From Vibrio echinoideorum (GTDB lineage Bacteria > Pseudomonadota > Gammaproteobacteria > Enterobacterales > Vibrionaceae), in contig NZ_AP025483.1 of assembly GCF_024347455.1 (NCBI RefSeq), positions 558,001 to 622,000 of the forward strand: 64,000 nt of DNA, read 5' to 3'. The position numbers and the translations under genes are program-made. Shown here piece by piece: positions 38,476 to 46,548 of the stretch. The notes under the pieces were generated by a model. It saw only the letters and a program-made list of their open reading frames with translations, did no database searches and was not told the DNA's origin. Positions within the stretch are counted from its first letter, which is position 1. Every line of letters begins with the position of its first letter.

Positions 38476-38844
38476 ATGGAATTCGAATTTACTAGAAACA
38501 CTCTAATGGGTGAATACTATGTGAAATGTAGCATGGGCCATGAGATTGTTGGCCGCTGGCTTCAAGAAGAGATCGGGAAAGATAAGCAGAAGCTGGATCA
38601 TGTGATGGCGTTGATTGATCAATCTCGACAAGATCTGAGCAATGAAGTGACGCTACTTGGCAAAGAGATCAGTCTTGCTATCAATGAAGATGACGTAACG
38701 ATTCAAGAAAACGTGCTAGCGCATGAGCAAGAGATGGAAGAGGGCAGCGAGTTCGACTTCTATAACTGTGAGAGCCAAGCAAGCTGTGGAATCGATGACT
38801 TCGAGCGACTCATCGAACGCTGGATGGATTTTTTAGGCTATTAA
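38476..38844 (+). CDS. yacL: YacL family protein (UPF0231)
   Basis: A 122-residue acidic cytoplasmic protein beginning MEFEFTRNTLMGEYYVKCSMGHEIVGRW; the SMGHEIVG stretch and the C-terminal CGIDDFERLI are shared with E. coli YacL, which also follows acnB. No function is established. It has no membrane segments. It lies beyond the acnB terminator and so is probably transcribed from its own promoter. Confidence 0.9.
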   Translation: MEFEFTRNTLMGEYYVKCSMGHEIVGRWLQEEIGKDKQKLDHVMALIDQSRQDLSNEVTLLGKEISLAINEDDVTIQENVLAHEQEMEEGSEFDFYNCESQASCGIDDFERLIERWMDFLGY

Positions 38845-38909
38845 AGTTTAACTTTCTAATCTTTAGTTAGCCCCTATTCTTGAGTAATCTAGAGCCTTGA
38901 AGGCTCGGT

Positions 38910-38926
38910 TGCCCAAAACTGGAGCA
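38910..38926. promoter_or_regulatory. Distal NtrC-like enhancer site of glnK
   Basis: TGCCCAAAACTGGAGCA matches the NtrC dyad TGCACCA-N3-TGGTGCA at 11 of 14 specified positions. Its centre is about 148 bp upstream of the predicted sigma-54 start site and 51 bp (near five helical turns) from the proximal site. Confidence 0.55.
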
Positions 38927-38953
38927 ACAATAGCGCAACGCATTAAGATAGTG

Positions 38954-38985
38954 AAAAGGCCGCACCACATTGGTGCGGCCTTTTT
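38954..38985 (+). terminator. Terminator after yacL
   Basis: AAAAGGCCGCACCA (38954-38967) and TGGTGCGGCCTTTT (38971-38984) make a 14-bp perfect stem with loop CAT, followed by T. It ends yacL transcription; its centre coincides with an NtrC-like palindrome. Confidence 0.93.
38961..38977. promoter_or_regulatory. Proximal NtrC-like enhancer site inside the terminator stem
   Basis: CGCACCACATTGGTGCG matches TGCACCA-N3-TGGTGCA at 12 of 14 positions (only the outermost pair differs). It is centred about 97 bp upstream of the predicted start site of glnK, the usual range for NtrC enhancers. Confidence 0.65.
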
Positions 38986-39039
38986 CGTTTTTACGGTCGA
39001 TTGAATAGTATATTGTTTAAAATCAACATCTTAACTTTT

Positions 39040-39055
39040 TGGCACGCTACTTGGA
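39040..39055 (+). promoter_or_regulatory. Sigma-54 (RpoN) promoter of glnK-amtB
   Basis: TGGCACGCTACTTGGA fits the -24/-12 consensus TGGCAC-N5-TTGC with the GG at 39041-39042 and TTGG in place of TTGC. A start site near 39066 would give a leader of about 38 nt to the glnK ATG. With the upstream NtrC-like sites this indicates nitrogen-limitation control. Confidence 0.78.
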
Positions 39056-39094
39056 TTGTATTAAGAGAATTAACGGATTAAGTGAAGAATTTAA

Positions 39095-39442
<348 letters not shown>

Positions 39443-39469
39443 AGAATTACAAGGACTGGAGACTTTAAT

Positions 39470-40699
39470 ATGGAACTTACAACAACAGTAATGGAACTAC
39501 GTTACGCACTAGACACTTTTTTCTTCCTCATTTCAGGTGCGTTGGTCATGTGGATGGCAGCAGGCTTCGCAATGTTAGAAGCTGGTTTAGTTCGCTCAAA
39601 GAACACCACAGAAATTTTAACTAAGAACATCTGTTTGTACGCGATTGCTTGTACGACTTTCTTAGTGGTTGGCTACAACATCATGTATGTCGATAACGGT
39701 GAAGGTGGATGGCTACCATCATTTGGTGCCCTAATTGGTACTCAAGGTGAAGGTGCAGACCACTCATTAGAATCAGATTTCTTTTTCCAAGTAGTATTTG
39801 TTGCAACAGCAATGTCGGTCGTTTCTGGCGCAGTTGCTGAGCGTATGAAGCTTTGGTCATTCCTTATCTTCTCTGTGGTACTAACAGCGTTTATTTACCC
39901 AATGGAAGGTTACTGGACTTGGGGTGGTGGTTTCCTATCAGAAGCTGGTTTCAGTGACTTTGCCGGTTCTGGTATTGTACACATGGCAGGCGCTTCAGCA
40001 GCATTAGCGGGTGTTCTATTACTGGGTGCTCGTAAAGGTAAATATGGTAAGAACGGTGAAATTTACCCGATTCCTGGTTCAAACATGCCACTTGCAACGT
40101 TAGGTACATTTATCCTTTGGTTCGGTTGGTTCGGTTTCAACGGTGGTTCTCAACTTATGGTTTCAGATTTTGAGAACGCAACAGCGGTGGGCCAAATTTT
40201 CCTGAACACTAACGCAGCAGCAGCAGCAGGTGCGATTGCAGCACTACTAGTATGTAAAACAACGTGGGGTAAAGCTGACTTAACAATGATCCTTAACGGC
40301 GCGTTAGCTGGTCTAGTAGCAATCACTGCAGATCCTCTATCACCATCACCTCTATTTGCTGTTGCAATTGGTTCGGTATCTGGTGCACTTGTTGTGTTCA
40401 GTATCATTGCTCTAGACAAAGCTAAGATTGATGATCCAGTAGGTGCTATCTCGGTACACGGTGTATGTGGCTTCTTTGGTCTAATGGCTGTGCCACTAAG
40501 TAACGCTGATGCAACATTTGGTGCTCAACTATTGGGTGCTGCGGTAATCTTCGCATGGGTATTCGGTGCTAGCTTAGTTGTATGGGCTGTGCTTAAAGCG
40601 ACAATCGGTATTCGTGTAACTGAAGATGAAGAACTTGAAGGTATGGACATGCACGATTGTGGTGTAGGCGCTTACCCTGAGTTTGTATCAGTAAAATAA
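39470..40699 (+). CDS. amtB: Ammonium transporter AmtB
   Basis: Trimeric inner-membrane ammonium channel of 409 residues and about 11 hydrophobic segments. The pore twin histidines are His171 (GSGIVHMAG) and His330 (ISVHGVCGF); the Amt signature and FGFNGGS region are present. There is no clear cleaved signal peptide, unlike E. coli AmtB; the first helix may start near residue 15. Cotranscribed with glnK, whose product closes the channel. Confidence 0.95.
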   Translation: MELTTTVMELRYALDTFFFLISGALVMWMAAGFAMLEAGLVRSKNTTEILTKNICLYAIACTTFLVVGYNIMYVDNGEGGWLPSFGALIGTQGEGADHSLESDFFFQVVFVATAMSVVSGAVAERMKLWSFLIFSVVLTAFIYPMEGYWTWGGGFLSEAGFSDFAGSGIVHMAGASAALAGVLLLGARKGKYGKNGEIYPIPGSNMPLATLGTFILWFGWFGFNGGSQLMVSDFENATAVGQIFLNTNAAAAAGAIAALLVCKTTWGKADLTMILNGALAGLVAITADPLSPSPLFAVAIGSVSGALVVFSIIALDKAKIDDPVGAISVHGVCGFFGLMAVPLSNADATFGAQLLGAAVIFAWVFGASLVVWAVLKATIGIRVTEDEELEGMDMHDCGVGAYPEFVSVK

Positions 40700-40740
40700 T
40701 CAGCAGTAATCTTTTGACCTGATAAAAATCAGGCCATAAA

Positions 40741-40777
40741 AACAAAACCCTACAGCTCATGGTTGTGGGGTTTTGTT
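40741..40777 (+). terminator. Terminator after amtB
   Basis: AACAAAACCCTACA (40741-40754) pairs with TGTGGGGTTTTGTT (40764-40777) through 14 bp with one wobble; the 3' arm is itself T-rich. Confidence 0.82.
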
Positions 40778-40921
40778 GTATTTATGGTCGAACATTGCAA
40801 GAGGGAATAAGGGGTAAACAGGTTTCATTTAAAGCGAAGACAAGGTGTTTTTTTGGAAATGCTTTGTTACAAATGTGAGGGTTTTAATGGTCTGAGTAGA
40901 CGGATTTTTTGTCGCTCGTCA

Positions 40922-40949
40922 TTGTAATTATGTTAATGATGAATATAAT
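40922..40949 (+). promoter_or_regulatory. Promoter of fbpA
   Basis: TTGTAA (-35, 40922-40927), a 16-bp spacer and a perfect TATAAT (-10, 40944-40949). The predicted start near 40956 precedes the Fur-like palindrome and the fbpA ribosome-binding site AAAGGA. Confidence 0.65.
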
Positions 40950-40957
40950 AACGCAAC

Positions 40958-40972
40958 TGATAGACATTATCA
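40958..40972. promoter_or_regulatory. Fur-like box of fbpA
   Basis: TGATAGACATTATCA contains the inverted halves TGATA and TATCA and matches the core of the Fur consensus ATAATCATTATC at 10 of 12 positions. Its place just past the start site suits iron-dependent repression of ferric transporter genes. Confidence 0.65.
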
Positions 40973-40994
40973 TTTCGATATAAAGGATTTTACA

Positions 40995-42008
40995 ATGAAG
41001 AAACTGCTAACACTTTCAGCTCTAGCGTGTGGTGTAATTGCCCCGACAGCAATGGCTGCGGAAGAAGTAAACGTATACTCTTACCGTCAACCTTTCCTAG
41101 TTGAGCCAATGTTCAAGGAATTCACGAAAGAGACTGGCATTAAAGTAAACGTTAAGTTTGCTAAAAAAGGTTTAGCAGAAAAATTAGCTCAAGAGGGTGA
41201 ATACAGCCCTGCGGATGTTGTCTTAACTGTAGATATCAGTCGTTTATCTGAGCTAACAAAACAAGATCTAGTTCAATCTGTCGAGAGTGATGTACTTGAA
41301 AAGAACATTCCAGCTCAGTACCAAGATTCCGCTAATGAGTGGTTTGCTCTAACAACTCGTACACGTAGTGTTTATTCTTCACGTGACCGTGTTGGTCGTC
41401 TAGGTGAAGAGTTCACTTATGCCGATCTAACTAAACCAGAATTCAAAGGCAAAATCTGTACTCGTAGCGGTAAGCACCCATACAATGTTTCTCTAGTATC
41501 TTCGATGATTGCTCACAAAGGTGAAGCTGAAACGAAAGAGTGGCTAGAAGGCGTAAAAGCAAACCTAGCGCGTAAGCCTCAAGGCAACGATCGTGCACAA
41601 GTTAAAGCGATTAAAGAAGGTCTATGTGATGTTGCTCTAGGTAACAGCTACTACCTAGGTAAGATGATTAATGATAAAGAGCAAAAAGCTTGGGCTGACT
41701 CTGTTTACATTAACTTCCCGAACCAAGAAACAACGGGTACTCACGTAAACATCTCTGGTATGGCTATGGCTAAATTCTCTCCAAACAAAGAGAACGCGGT
41801 TAAGCTAATGGAGTTCCTATCAGGCAATACTGCACAAGGCATGTATGCAGAAGTGAACTACGAATACCCAGTTAAAGCAGACGTTAAGCCTTCAGAGCTT
41901 GTTGCATCTTGGGGTGAGTTCAAAGCGGATACGATTTCTCTAGATGAAATTGCAGATCACCATGCTGCTGCAATCAAGCTATTAGACGAAGTTAAATTTG
42001 ATCTTTAA
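40995..42008 (+). CDS. fbpA: Ferric iron ABC transporter, periplasmic binding protein
   Basis: Periplasmic Fe(III)-binding protein of the FbpA/FutA type, 337 residues. Signal peptide MKKLLTLSALACGVIAPTAMA is cleaved before AEEVNVYSYRQP. The iron-coordinating tyrosine pair is seen in GNSYYLGKM and the early YSYRQP motif is typical. It heads fbpABC; V. cholerae has the same set between amtB and the chitin cluster. Strong codon bias and a downstream attenuator-like hairpin suggest it is made in excess over FbpB and FbpC. Confidence 0.95.
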   Translation: MKKLLTLSALACGVIAPTAMAAEEVNVYSYRQPFLVEPMFKEFTKETGIKVNVKFAKKGLAEKLAQEGEYSPADVVLTVDISRLSELTKQDLVQSVESDVLEKNIPAQYQDSANEWFALTTRTRSVYSSRDRVGRLGEEFTYADLTKPEFKGKICTRSGKHPYNVSLVSSMIAHKGEAETKEWLEGVKANLARKPQGNDRAQVKAIKEGLCDVALGNSYYLGKMINDKEQKAWADSVYINFPNQETTGTHVNISGMAMAKFSPNKENAVKLMEFLSGNTAQGMYAEVNYEYPVKADVKPSELVASWGEFKADTISLDEIADHHAAAIKLLDEVKFDL

Positions 42009-42041
42009 TTTATTATTGTAGGCTTCGGCCCACATAAAATT

Positions 42042-42087
42042 ACAACCCCAAGTAGCTATTTTAGGCTTCTTGGGGTTGTTTGTTTTT
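42042..42087 (+). terminator. Attenuator-like terminator between fbpA and fbpB
   Basis: ACAACCCCAAG (42042-42052) and CTTGGGGTTGT (42069-42079) form a perfect 11-bp stem with further short pairing inside, followed by TTGTTTTT. It should limit transcription into fbpBC so that the binding protein is the most abundant product. Confidence 0.85.
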
Positions 42088-42198
42088 GGATAAATCACTT
42101 TTTGATACAAAGCTCTCTCTTGAACCATTGAGTTATTCGCATCTCACCTTGAAGTCATTACGGTATATGGGTATAAATACCCCCACCATTAAAAGGAT

Positions 42199-42255
42199 AT
42201 GAGATGTATTTGCAAATGTATTTGTGTTTCATTAAGCCTCGTTGTAGTTAGTTGA
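42199..42255 (+). CDS. Alternative leader frame, cysteine-rich (frame B)
   Basis: An 18-codon frame, MRCICKCICVSLSLVVVS, whose TGA overlaps the fbpB ATG (TGATG). Four cysteines lie in residues 3-9. Its ATG is only 2 nt after AAAAGGAT, poorly spaced, so frame A is the better candidate; only one of the two is likely to be used. Confidence 0.2.
   Translation: MRCICKCICVSLSLVVVS
42204..42251 (+). CDS. Possible leader peptide upstream of fbpB (frame A)
   Basis: A 15-codon frame, MYLQMYLCFIKPRCS, starts 6 nt after AAAAGGA (42191-42197), a good ribosome-binding site, and stops at TAG 3 nt before the fbpB ATG. fbpB itself has no visible ribosome-binding site, so ribosomes finishing this frame could reinitiate at fbpB. 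An alternative overlapping frame (42199-42255) is listed separately. I know of no described product. Confidence 0.4.
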   Translation: MYLQMYLCFIKPRCS

Positions 42256-43880
42256 TGAAAGAAAAGAATTATTTATGGAACACCAGTAGCGGAATAATCG
42301 CTGTACTGCTTGTTTTACCAATCTTGGCGATTTTTACGACTGCTGTTGGAGAAACAGATGAGCTCTTTTCTCATCTTATGTCCACAGTAATGCCCACCTA
42401 TGCCTACAATACGGTGGTTTTAGTCATAGGAACTATGTTCCTGTCTTTGATTTTTGGTATTCCATCTGCATGGATCATGGCAATGTGTCGTGTCCCTGGA
42501 GAACGCGTTTTGCAATGGGCTTTGGTGCTGCCATTGGCAATGCCTGGTTATATCGTGGGCTATATTTTTACCGACTGGTTTGACTTCGCTGGCCCTGTTC
42601 AAATCCTGTTACGAGATCTAACTGGCTGGGGACCTGGTGAGTATTGGTTCCCCGATATTAGAACCTTATCGGGCGCTATTATTGTTCTGTCTCTCGTTCT
42701 TTACCCTTATATTTATTTGCTCTGCCGTGCGGCGTTCATGGAGCAAAACGTATCTCTATTACAATCTGCTCGCTTATTAAAGTGCTCTCCTTGGGAAAGC
42801 TTTCGTCGTATTTCATTACCACTTGTTCGCCCCTCGATGGCGGTAGGTTTGTCTCTTGTTGCGATGGAAACTATTGGTGACTTTGGTACGGTAAGTTATT
42901 TTGCCGTAAGCACGTTGACGACAGCGGTATACGATACTTGGTTGGGCTATTCAAGCTTAACGGCCGCAGCAAAAATATCGGCAATAATGCTGGTGATCGT
43001 CATTCTATTATTGAGTACCGAGCGATACAGCCGTCGTAAACAGAAATTGTTTCAGAATCAATTCAGTAGCCGTGAAGACTTTCGTTATGAACTCATCGGC
43101 TGGAAAAAGTGGTTGGCACTCTTTTGGTGTTGGGGATTAGTGTGTATTGCGTTCTTATTCCCTCTCGCGCAGTTGATCATTTATGCCTACAAGTATTTTG
43201 CTCAAAGCTGGACCCCAGAATTCAGAGAGTATGCACTTAATAGTCTTTACGTCTCTGTTGTCGCTGCGATTATTGGTGTGATTGTTGCGTTGATTGTCAA
43301 TTTTAATCAACGTGTTAGTCCTGGTAAGAAAAACTTGGCTTACATGAGGTTCGCTTCAATGGGCTACGCCGTTCCTGGAACCGTGTTAGCGATTGGCGTG
43401 ATGGTACCTGTGCTGTTTATGGACCATTTAGTTAATGACATAGCGAAAGCGATGGAGTGGGGACGACCAGGTTTAATTTTCTCTGGTTCTATGTTTGCGC
43501 TCATATTTGCCATGGTCGTGCGTTTTTCAGCTGTTGCTATTGGTAGTATCGAAAGTAGCTTAAGTAAGGTATCACCTTCATTGGATATGGCTTCTAAAAC
43601 CATGGGTTGCAATGCCAACCAGATGTTGCGTCGGGTACACTTACCTTTGATTAAGCGTGGTGCACTGATTGCAGGCTTATTGGTGTTTATTGAATCAATG
43701 AAAGAGTTAAACGCGGCATTGCTGCTGCGTCCTTTTAATTTCGAAACGCTCGCGACTTATGTTTATAACTATGCGTCAGATGAGCATCTTGAATTAGCAG
43801 CCATGCCTGCTGTGTTGTTAGTTTTGGTGGGTTTAATTCCGCTGATCATCGTAAACCGTTCCTTGGAGCAGAAACACTAA
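42255..43880 (+). CDS. fbpB: Ferric iron ABC transporter, fused permease
   Basis: Inner-membrane permease of 541 residues made of two homologous six-helix halves, each with an EAA-type loop (SPWESFRRISLPLVRPSM near 170-190 and NANQMLRRVHLPLIKRG near 452-470). The ATG at 42255 is used; a TTG one codon upstream is also in frame. No Shine-Dalgarno precedes it, and short leader frames end at its start, pointing to translational coupling. Its stop shares one base with the fbpC ATG. Confidence 0.94.
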   Translation: MKEKNYLWNTSSGIIAVLLVLPILAIFTTAVGETDELFSHLMSTVMPTYAYNTVVLVIGTMFLSLIFGIPSAWIMAMCRVPGERVLQWALVLPLAMPGYIVGYIFTDWFDFAGPVQILLRDLTGWGPGEYWFPDIRTLSGAIIVLSLVLYPYIYLLCRAAFMEQNVSLLQSARLLKCSPWESFRRISLPLVRPSMAVGLSLVAMETIGDFGTVSYFAVSTLTTAVYDTWLGYSSLTAAAKISAIMLVIVILLLSTERYSRRKQKLFQNQFSSREDFRYELIGWKKWLALFWCWGLVCIAFLFPLAQLIIYAYKYFAQSWTPEFREYALNSLYVSVVAAIIGVIVALIVNFNQRVSPGKKNLAYMRFASMGYAVPGTVLAIGVMVPVLFMDHLVNDIAKAMEWGRPGLIFSGSMFALIFAMVVRFSAVAIGSIESSLSKVSPSLDMASKTMGCNANQMLRRVHLPLIKRGALIAGLLVFIESMKELNAALLLRPFNFETLATYVYNYASDEHLELAAMPAVLLVLVGLIPLIIVNRSLEQKH

Positions 43881-44908
43881 TGAGTTGTGCATTATCAATT
43901 AAAGATCTGACTTGTAAGTATGAGTCCCAAACTATTTTGGAATCTCTTTCTTTAGAAGTCGAGCATGGTGAAATTGTTTGTCTGCTTGGTGCCAGTGGTT
44001 GTGGTAAGACAACGCTGCTTAAAGCGATTGCCGGCCTGCTTCCATTGAGCAGTGGCGTTATGAGCTTGAATTGCCAAGTCATTGATGATGCTGCAAATTG
44101 GTTGCCGCCAGAGCAGCGTAACATTGGTATGATCTTTCAAGACTATGCTTTGTTTCCACACCTTACGGTGAATCAGAACGTGGCATTTGGTCTGCGTGAT
44201 ATGTCTGAGCAAGATAAGGCAGAGAAAGTTCAAGAGATGCTTGAGCTTGTTCATCTTGATCAATTTGGTGATCGTTATCCTCATCAGCTCTCTGGTGGAC
44301 AACAGCAACGTGTCGCGATTGCGCGTTCTTTAGCTTATAAGCCAGACCTACTGTTATTGGATGAACCGTTTTCCAACATTGATACCCAAGTACGTCACGA
44401 ACTGATTTCTCAGATTCGTAAAATCTTTAAGAAGCAGGGTGTGACGGCTATTTTTGTTACTCACAGCCGTGAAGAGGCTTTTGCCTTTGCTGATAAAATG
44501 GCAGTAATGAATCACGGTGTGATTGAGCAATATGGCTCGGCATCGGAATTGTACTTCCACCCATCAAGCAAGTTTGTGGCTGACTTCTTGGGTGGCGGTA
44601 GCTACTTGAATGCACGGCGTATTTCAGATATTGAATTTGAAACAAGCTTAGGTTCGATCGAAGCGAAGGCGCAAACTGAAATAGAAGTTGGTGCTCAATG
44701 TGCGTTGTTGTTAAGGCCTCAACATATCGTAGCCACTCATGATGTAGATAGTAACCTATCTGTATTGGAGCAGCAGTTCATGGGTGACCATTGTCGCTAT
44801 GTAATTGAAGCTAATGGTCAGAAGTTATTAGCGACTTCTTCAGAAGCTCTTGAAGTGGGCATGCCGGTAACTGTAAAAGTGGATACCAAAGGCGTATTAG
44901 CGTTTTAA
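43880..44908 (+). CDS. fbpC: Ferric iron ABC transporter, ATP-binding protein
   Basis: ATPase that powers Fe(III) import. The 342 residues show Walker A GASGCGKT (37-44), Q-loop FQDYALFPH, signature LSGGQQQRV (137-145), Walker B LLLLDEPFSNID (157-168), H-loop VTHSREEA and a C-terminal TOBE-type regulatory domain. It begins at the last base of the fbpB stop codon. Confidence 0.95.
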   Translation: MSCALSIKDLTCKYESQTILESLSLEVEHGEIVCLLGASGCGKTTLLKAIAGLLPLSSGVMSLNCQVIDDAANWLPPEQRNIGMIFQDYALFPHLTVNQNVAFGLRDMSEQDKAEKVQEMLELVHLDQFGDRYPHQLSGGQQQRVAIARSLAYKPDLLLLDEPFSNIDTQVRHELISQIRKIFKKQGVTAIFVTHSREEAFAFADKMAVMNHGVIEQYGSASELYFHPSSKFVADFLGGGSYLNARRISDIEFETSLGSIEAKAQTEIEVGAQCALLLRPQHIVATHDVDSNLSVLEQQFMGDHCRYVIEANGQKLLATSSEALEVGMPVTVKVDTKGVLAF

Positions 44909-44950
44909 CGACGAGCCGCCAAAACAGTTTTGCCAAAAAATAAAACGCAG

Positions 44951-44988
44951 TTATAAAAAAGCCCAGCACTTAATCGAAAGTACTGGGC
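44951..44988 (-). terminator. Terminator of the chitobiose operon
   Basis: GCCCAGCACTT (44961-44971) and AAGTACTGGGC (44978-44988) form an 11-bp stem with one mismatch (a G-T wobble on the minus-strand transcript); on the minus strand six T follow. It lies 76 nt after the last gene of the chb operon. No T-run on the plus strand, so fbpC read-through is not clearly stopped here. Confidence 0.85.
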
Positions 44989-45063
44989 AAAAGCTCTTCA
45001 TCTATAGGTTTAACAAGGCAGTGATTTATTAAATCCCATACAAGACTGCTGCACTCTATAAGC

Positions 45064-46476
45064 CTATAGAGAGAGGAAGTCTTTCACTTTTTGAAGAACA
45101 TGTTCTGCAGTATCTTTATCTTCCATTTCTGCGAAGATTCGTAGTAACGGCTCTGTTCCTGAGAAACGAGCAATCACCCAGCCGCCATTTTTGAAGTACA
45201 CCTTGGCACCATCTTCATAGCTGACTTTTTCAATTTCGTATTCAAATTCAGGCAGTTGTTTTTCGACGTAAATCTTGGTGTAGAGAGCTTCCTTCTCTGA
45301 AGGCTTAAACTTGCAATCCCCTTCAGCCGTATACGCATAACCATATTTAGAGTAGATCTCATCAAGCAGCTCTGAGAGCTTCTTACCTGTTACGCTGATC
45401 ATCTCAACCAACAAGCTTGATGCGAAGACACCATCTTTACCTTTGATGTGACCTCGAATGGTTAAACCGCCCGAGCTTTCACCACCAATCAGTGAATCAT
45501 CGGCTTCCATTTGAGAGCTGATATGCTTAAAGCCTACAGGAACCTCAAAGCTCTTTTCACCATGATCTGCCGCTACTTTGTCGAGCAGATGTGTGGTGGC
45601 GATGTTACGCACTACAGAGCCTTTCCAGCCTTTGTATTCCAATAAGTAGTAGTAAAGAAGCAGTAACACTTCGTTAGGGTGAATGAAGTGACCTTTCTCA
45701 TCGATGATGCCTAAACGGTCGGCATCGCCATCGGTACCAATACCAATGTCATAGCCTTCTGCTGCTACCAAATGCTTCAATCGGTAGAGCGTAGCTGCAT
45801 TAGGAGATGGCATTAGGCCCCCGAAATCTGGGTTCTTACCATCGTTGATTACGTCGACATCACAGCGGGCACTGATTAGAACGGTTTGAAGTGCGTTTTT
45901 CGCCACACCAAACATCGGGTCAATCAGTACACGTAGGTTCGCTTTCTTAATCGATTCGATATCAATGGCGTTGATAATCGAGTCAACAAAGGCGTTCATC
46001 GGATTGATGATCTCGATTTCTTTGTCGTTTAATGCTTGTTCGAAGTCGACTCGGATAACGTCTTCGCTGGTCAGTGATGCGATTTGCTGTTCAATCTTCT
46101 CTGTGATGATCTCATCAGCATCACGGCCACCTTCAATGAAAACCTTGATTCCGTTGTAATCAGCAGGGTTGTGAGAAGCGGTAATACAGGCTGAGTAGAC
46201 ACACCCCATCTCTTTCGCTTGGAACATCACGATAGGAGTAGGAACGAATTTGTCGATAAAGCTTACTTTGATATTGTTAGCGGCCAACACTTCAGCAAAC
46301 CAACACGCGGCTTTATCTGAAAGGAAGCGGCGGTCATAGCCGATCACAAATCCGTTCTTTGCCGCTCCTTCATTGTTGATGATGTTTGCTAGTGCTTGCG
46401 CTACTAAGCGCACGTTTTCTCTAGTGAACTCTTCACCAATAAACGCGCGCCAGCCACCTGTACCAAATTTAATCAT
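45064..46476 (-). CDS. Phosphohexomutase, probable GlcNAc-1-P to GlcNAc-6-P mutase
   Basis: Alpha-D-phosphohexomutase of 470 residues. The phosphoserine loop is TASHNPADYNG with Ser101, the metal-binding loop is DGDADR at 249-254, the sugar-binding loop is GGESSGG, and the C-terminal phosphate loop is FSGTEPLLRI. It ends the operon headed by the chito-oligosaccharide binding protein. Because the adjacent phosphorylase yields GlcNAc-1-phosphate, the likely job is conversion to GlcNAc-6-phosphate, which NagA and NagB can use. The orthologue in V. cholerae is VC0611. Substrate preference is inferred from context. Confidence 0.88.
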   Translation of the reverse strand: MIKFGTGGWRAFIGEEFTRENVRLVAQALANIINNEGAAKNGFVIGYDRRFLSDKAACWFAEVLAANNIKVSFIDKFVPTPIVMFQAKEMGCVYSACITASHNPADYNGIKVFIEGGRDADEIITEKIEQQIASLTSEDVIRVDFEQALNDKEIEIINPMNAFVDSIINAIDIESIKKANLRVLIDPMFGVAKNALQTVLISARCDVDVINDGKNPDFGGLMPSPNAATLYRLKHLVAAEGYDIGIGTDGDADRLGIIDEKGHFIHPNEVLLLLYYYLLEYKGWKGSVVRNIATTHLLDKVAADHGEKSFEVPVGFKHISSQMEADDSLIGGESSGGLTIRGHIKGKDGVFASSLLVEMISVTGKKLSELLDEIYSKYGYAYTAEGDCKFKPSEKEALYTKIYVEKQLPEFEYEIEKVSYEDGAKVYFKNGGWVIARFSGTEPLLRIFAEMEDKDTAEHVLQKVKDFLSL

Positions 46477-46499
46477 TAGAAAATCCTTTTAGTCTCATT

Positions 46500-46523
46500 G
46501 TCTCAAACCGGAAGGCTTGAGAC
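46500..46523 (-). other. Intercistronic hairpin between chbP and the mutase gene
   Basis: GTCTCAA (46500-46506) and TTGAGAC (46517-46523) pair perfectly, extended by CC/GG inside. There is no T-run, so it more likely affects mRNA stability than termination. Confidence 0.45.
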
Positions 46524-46548
46524 AGGAGCTGTTCGTCAAATTGAGTGA

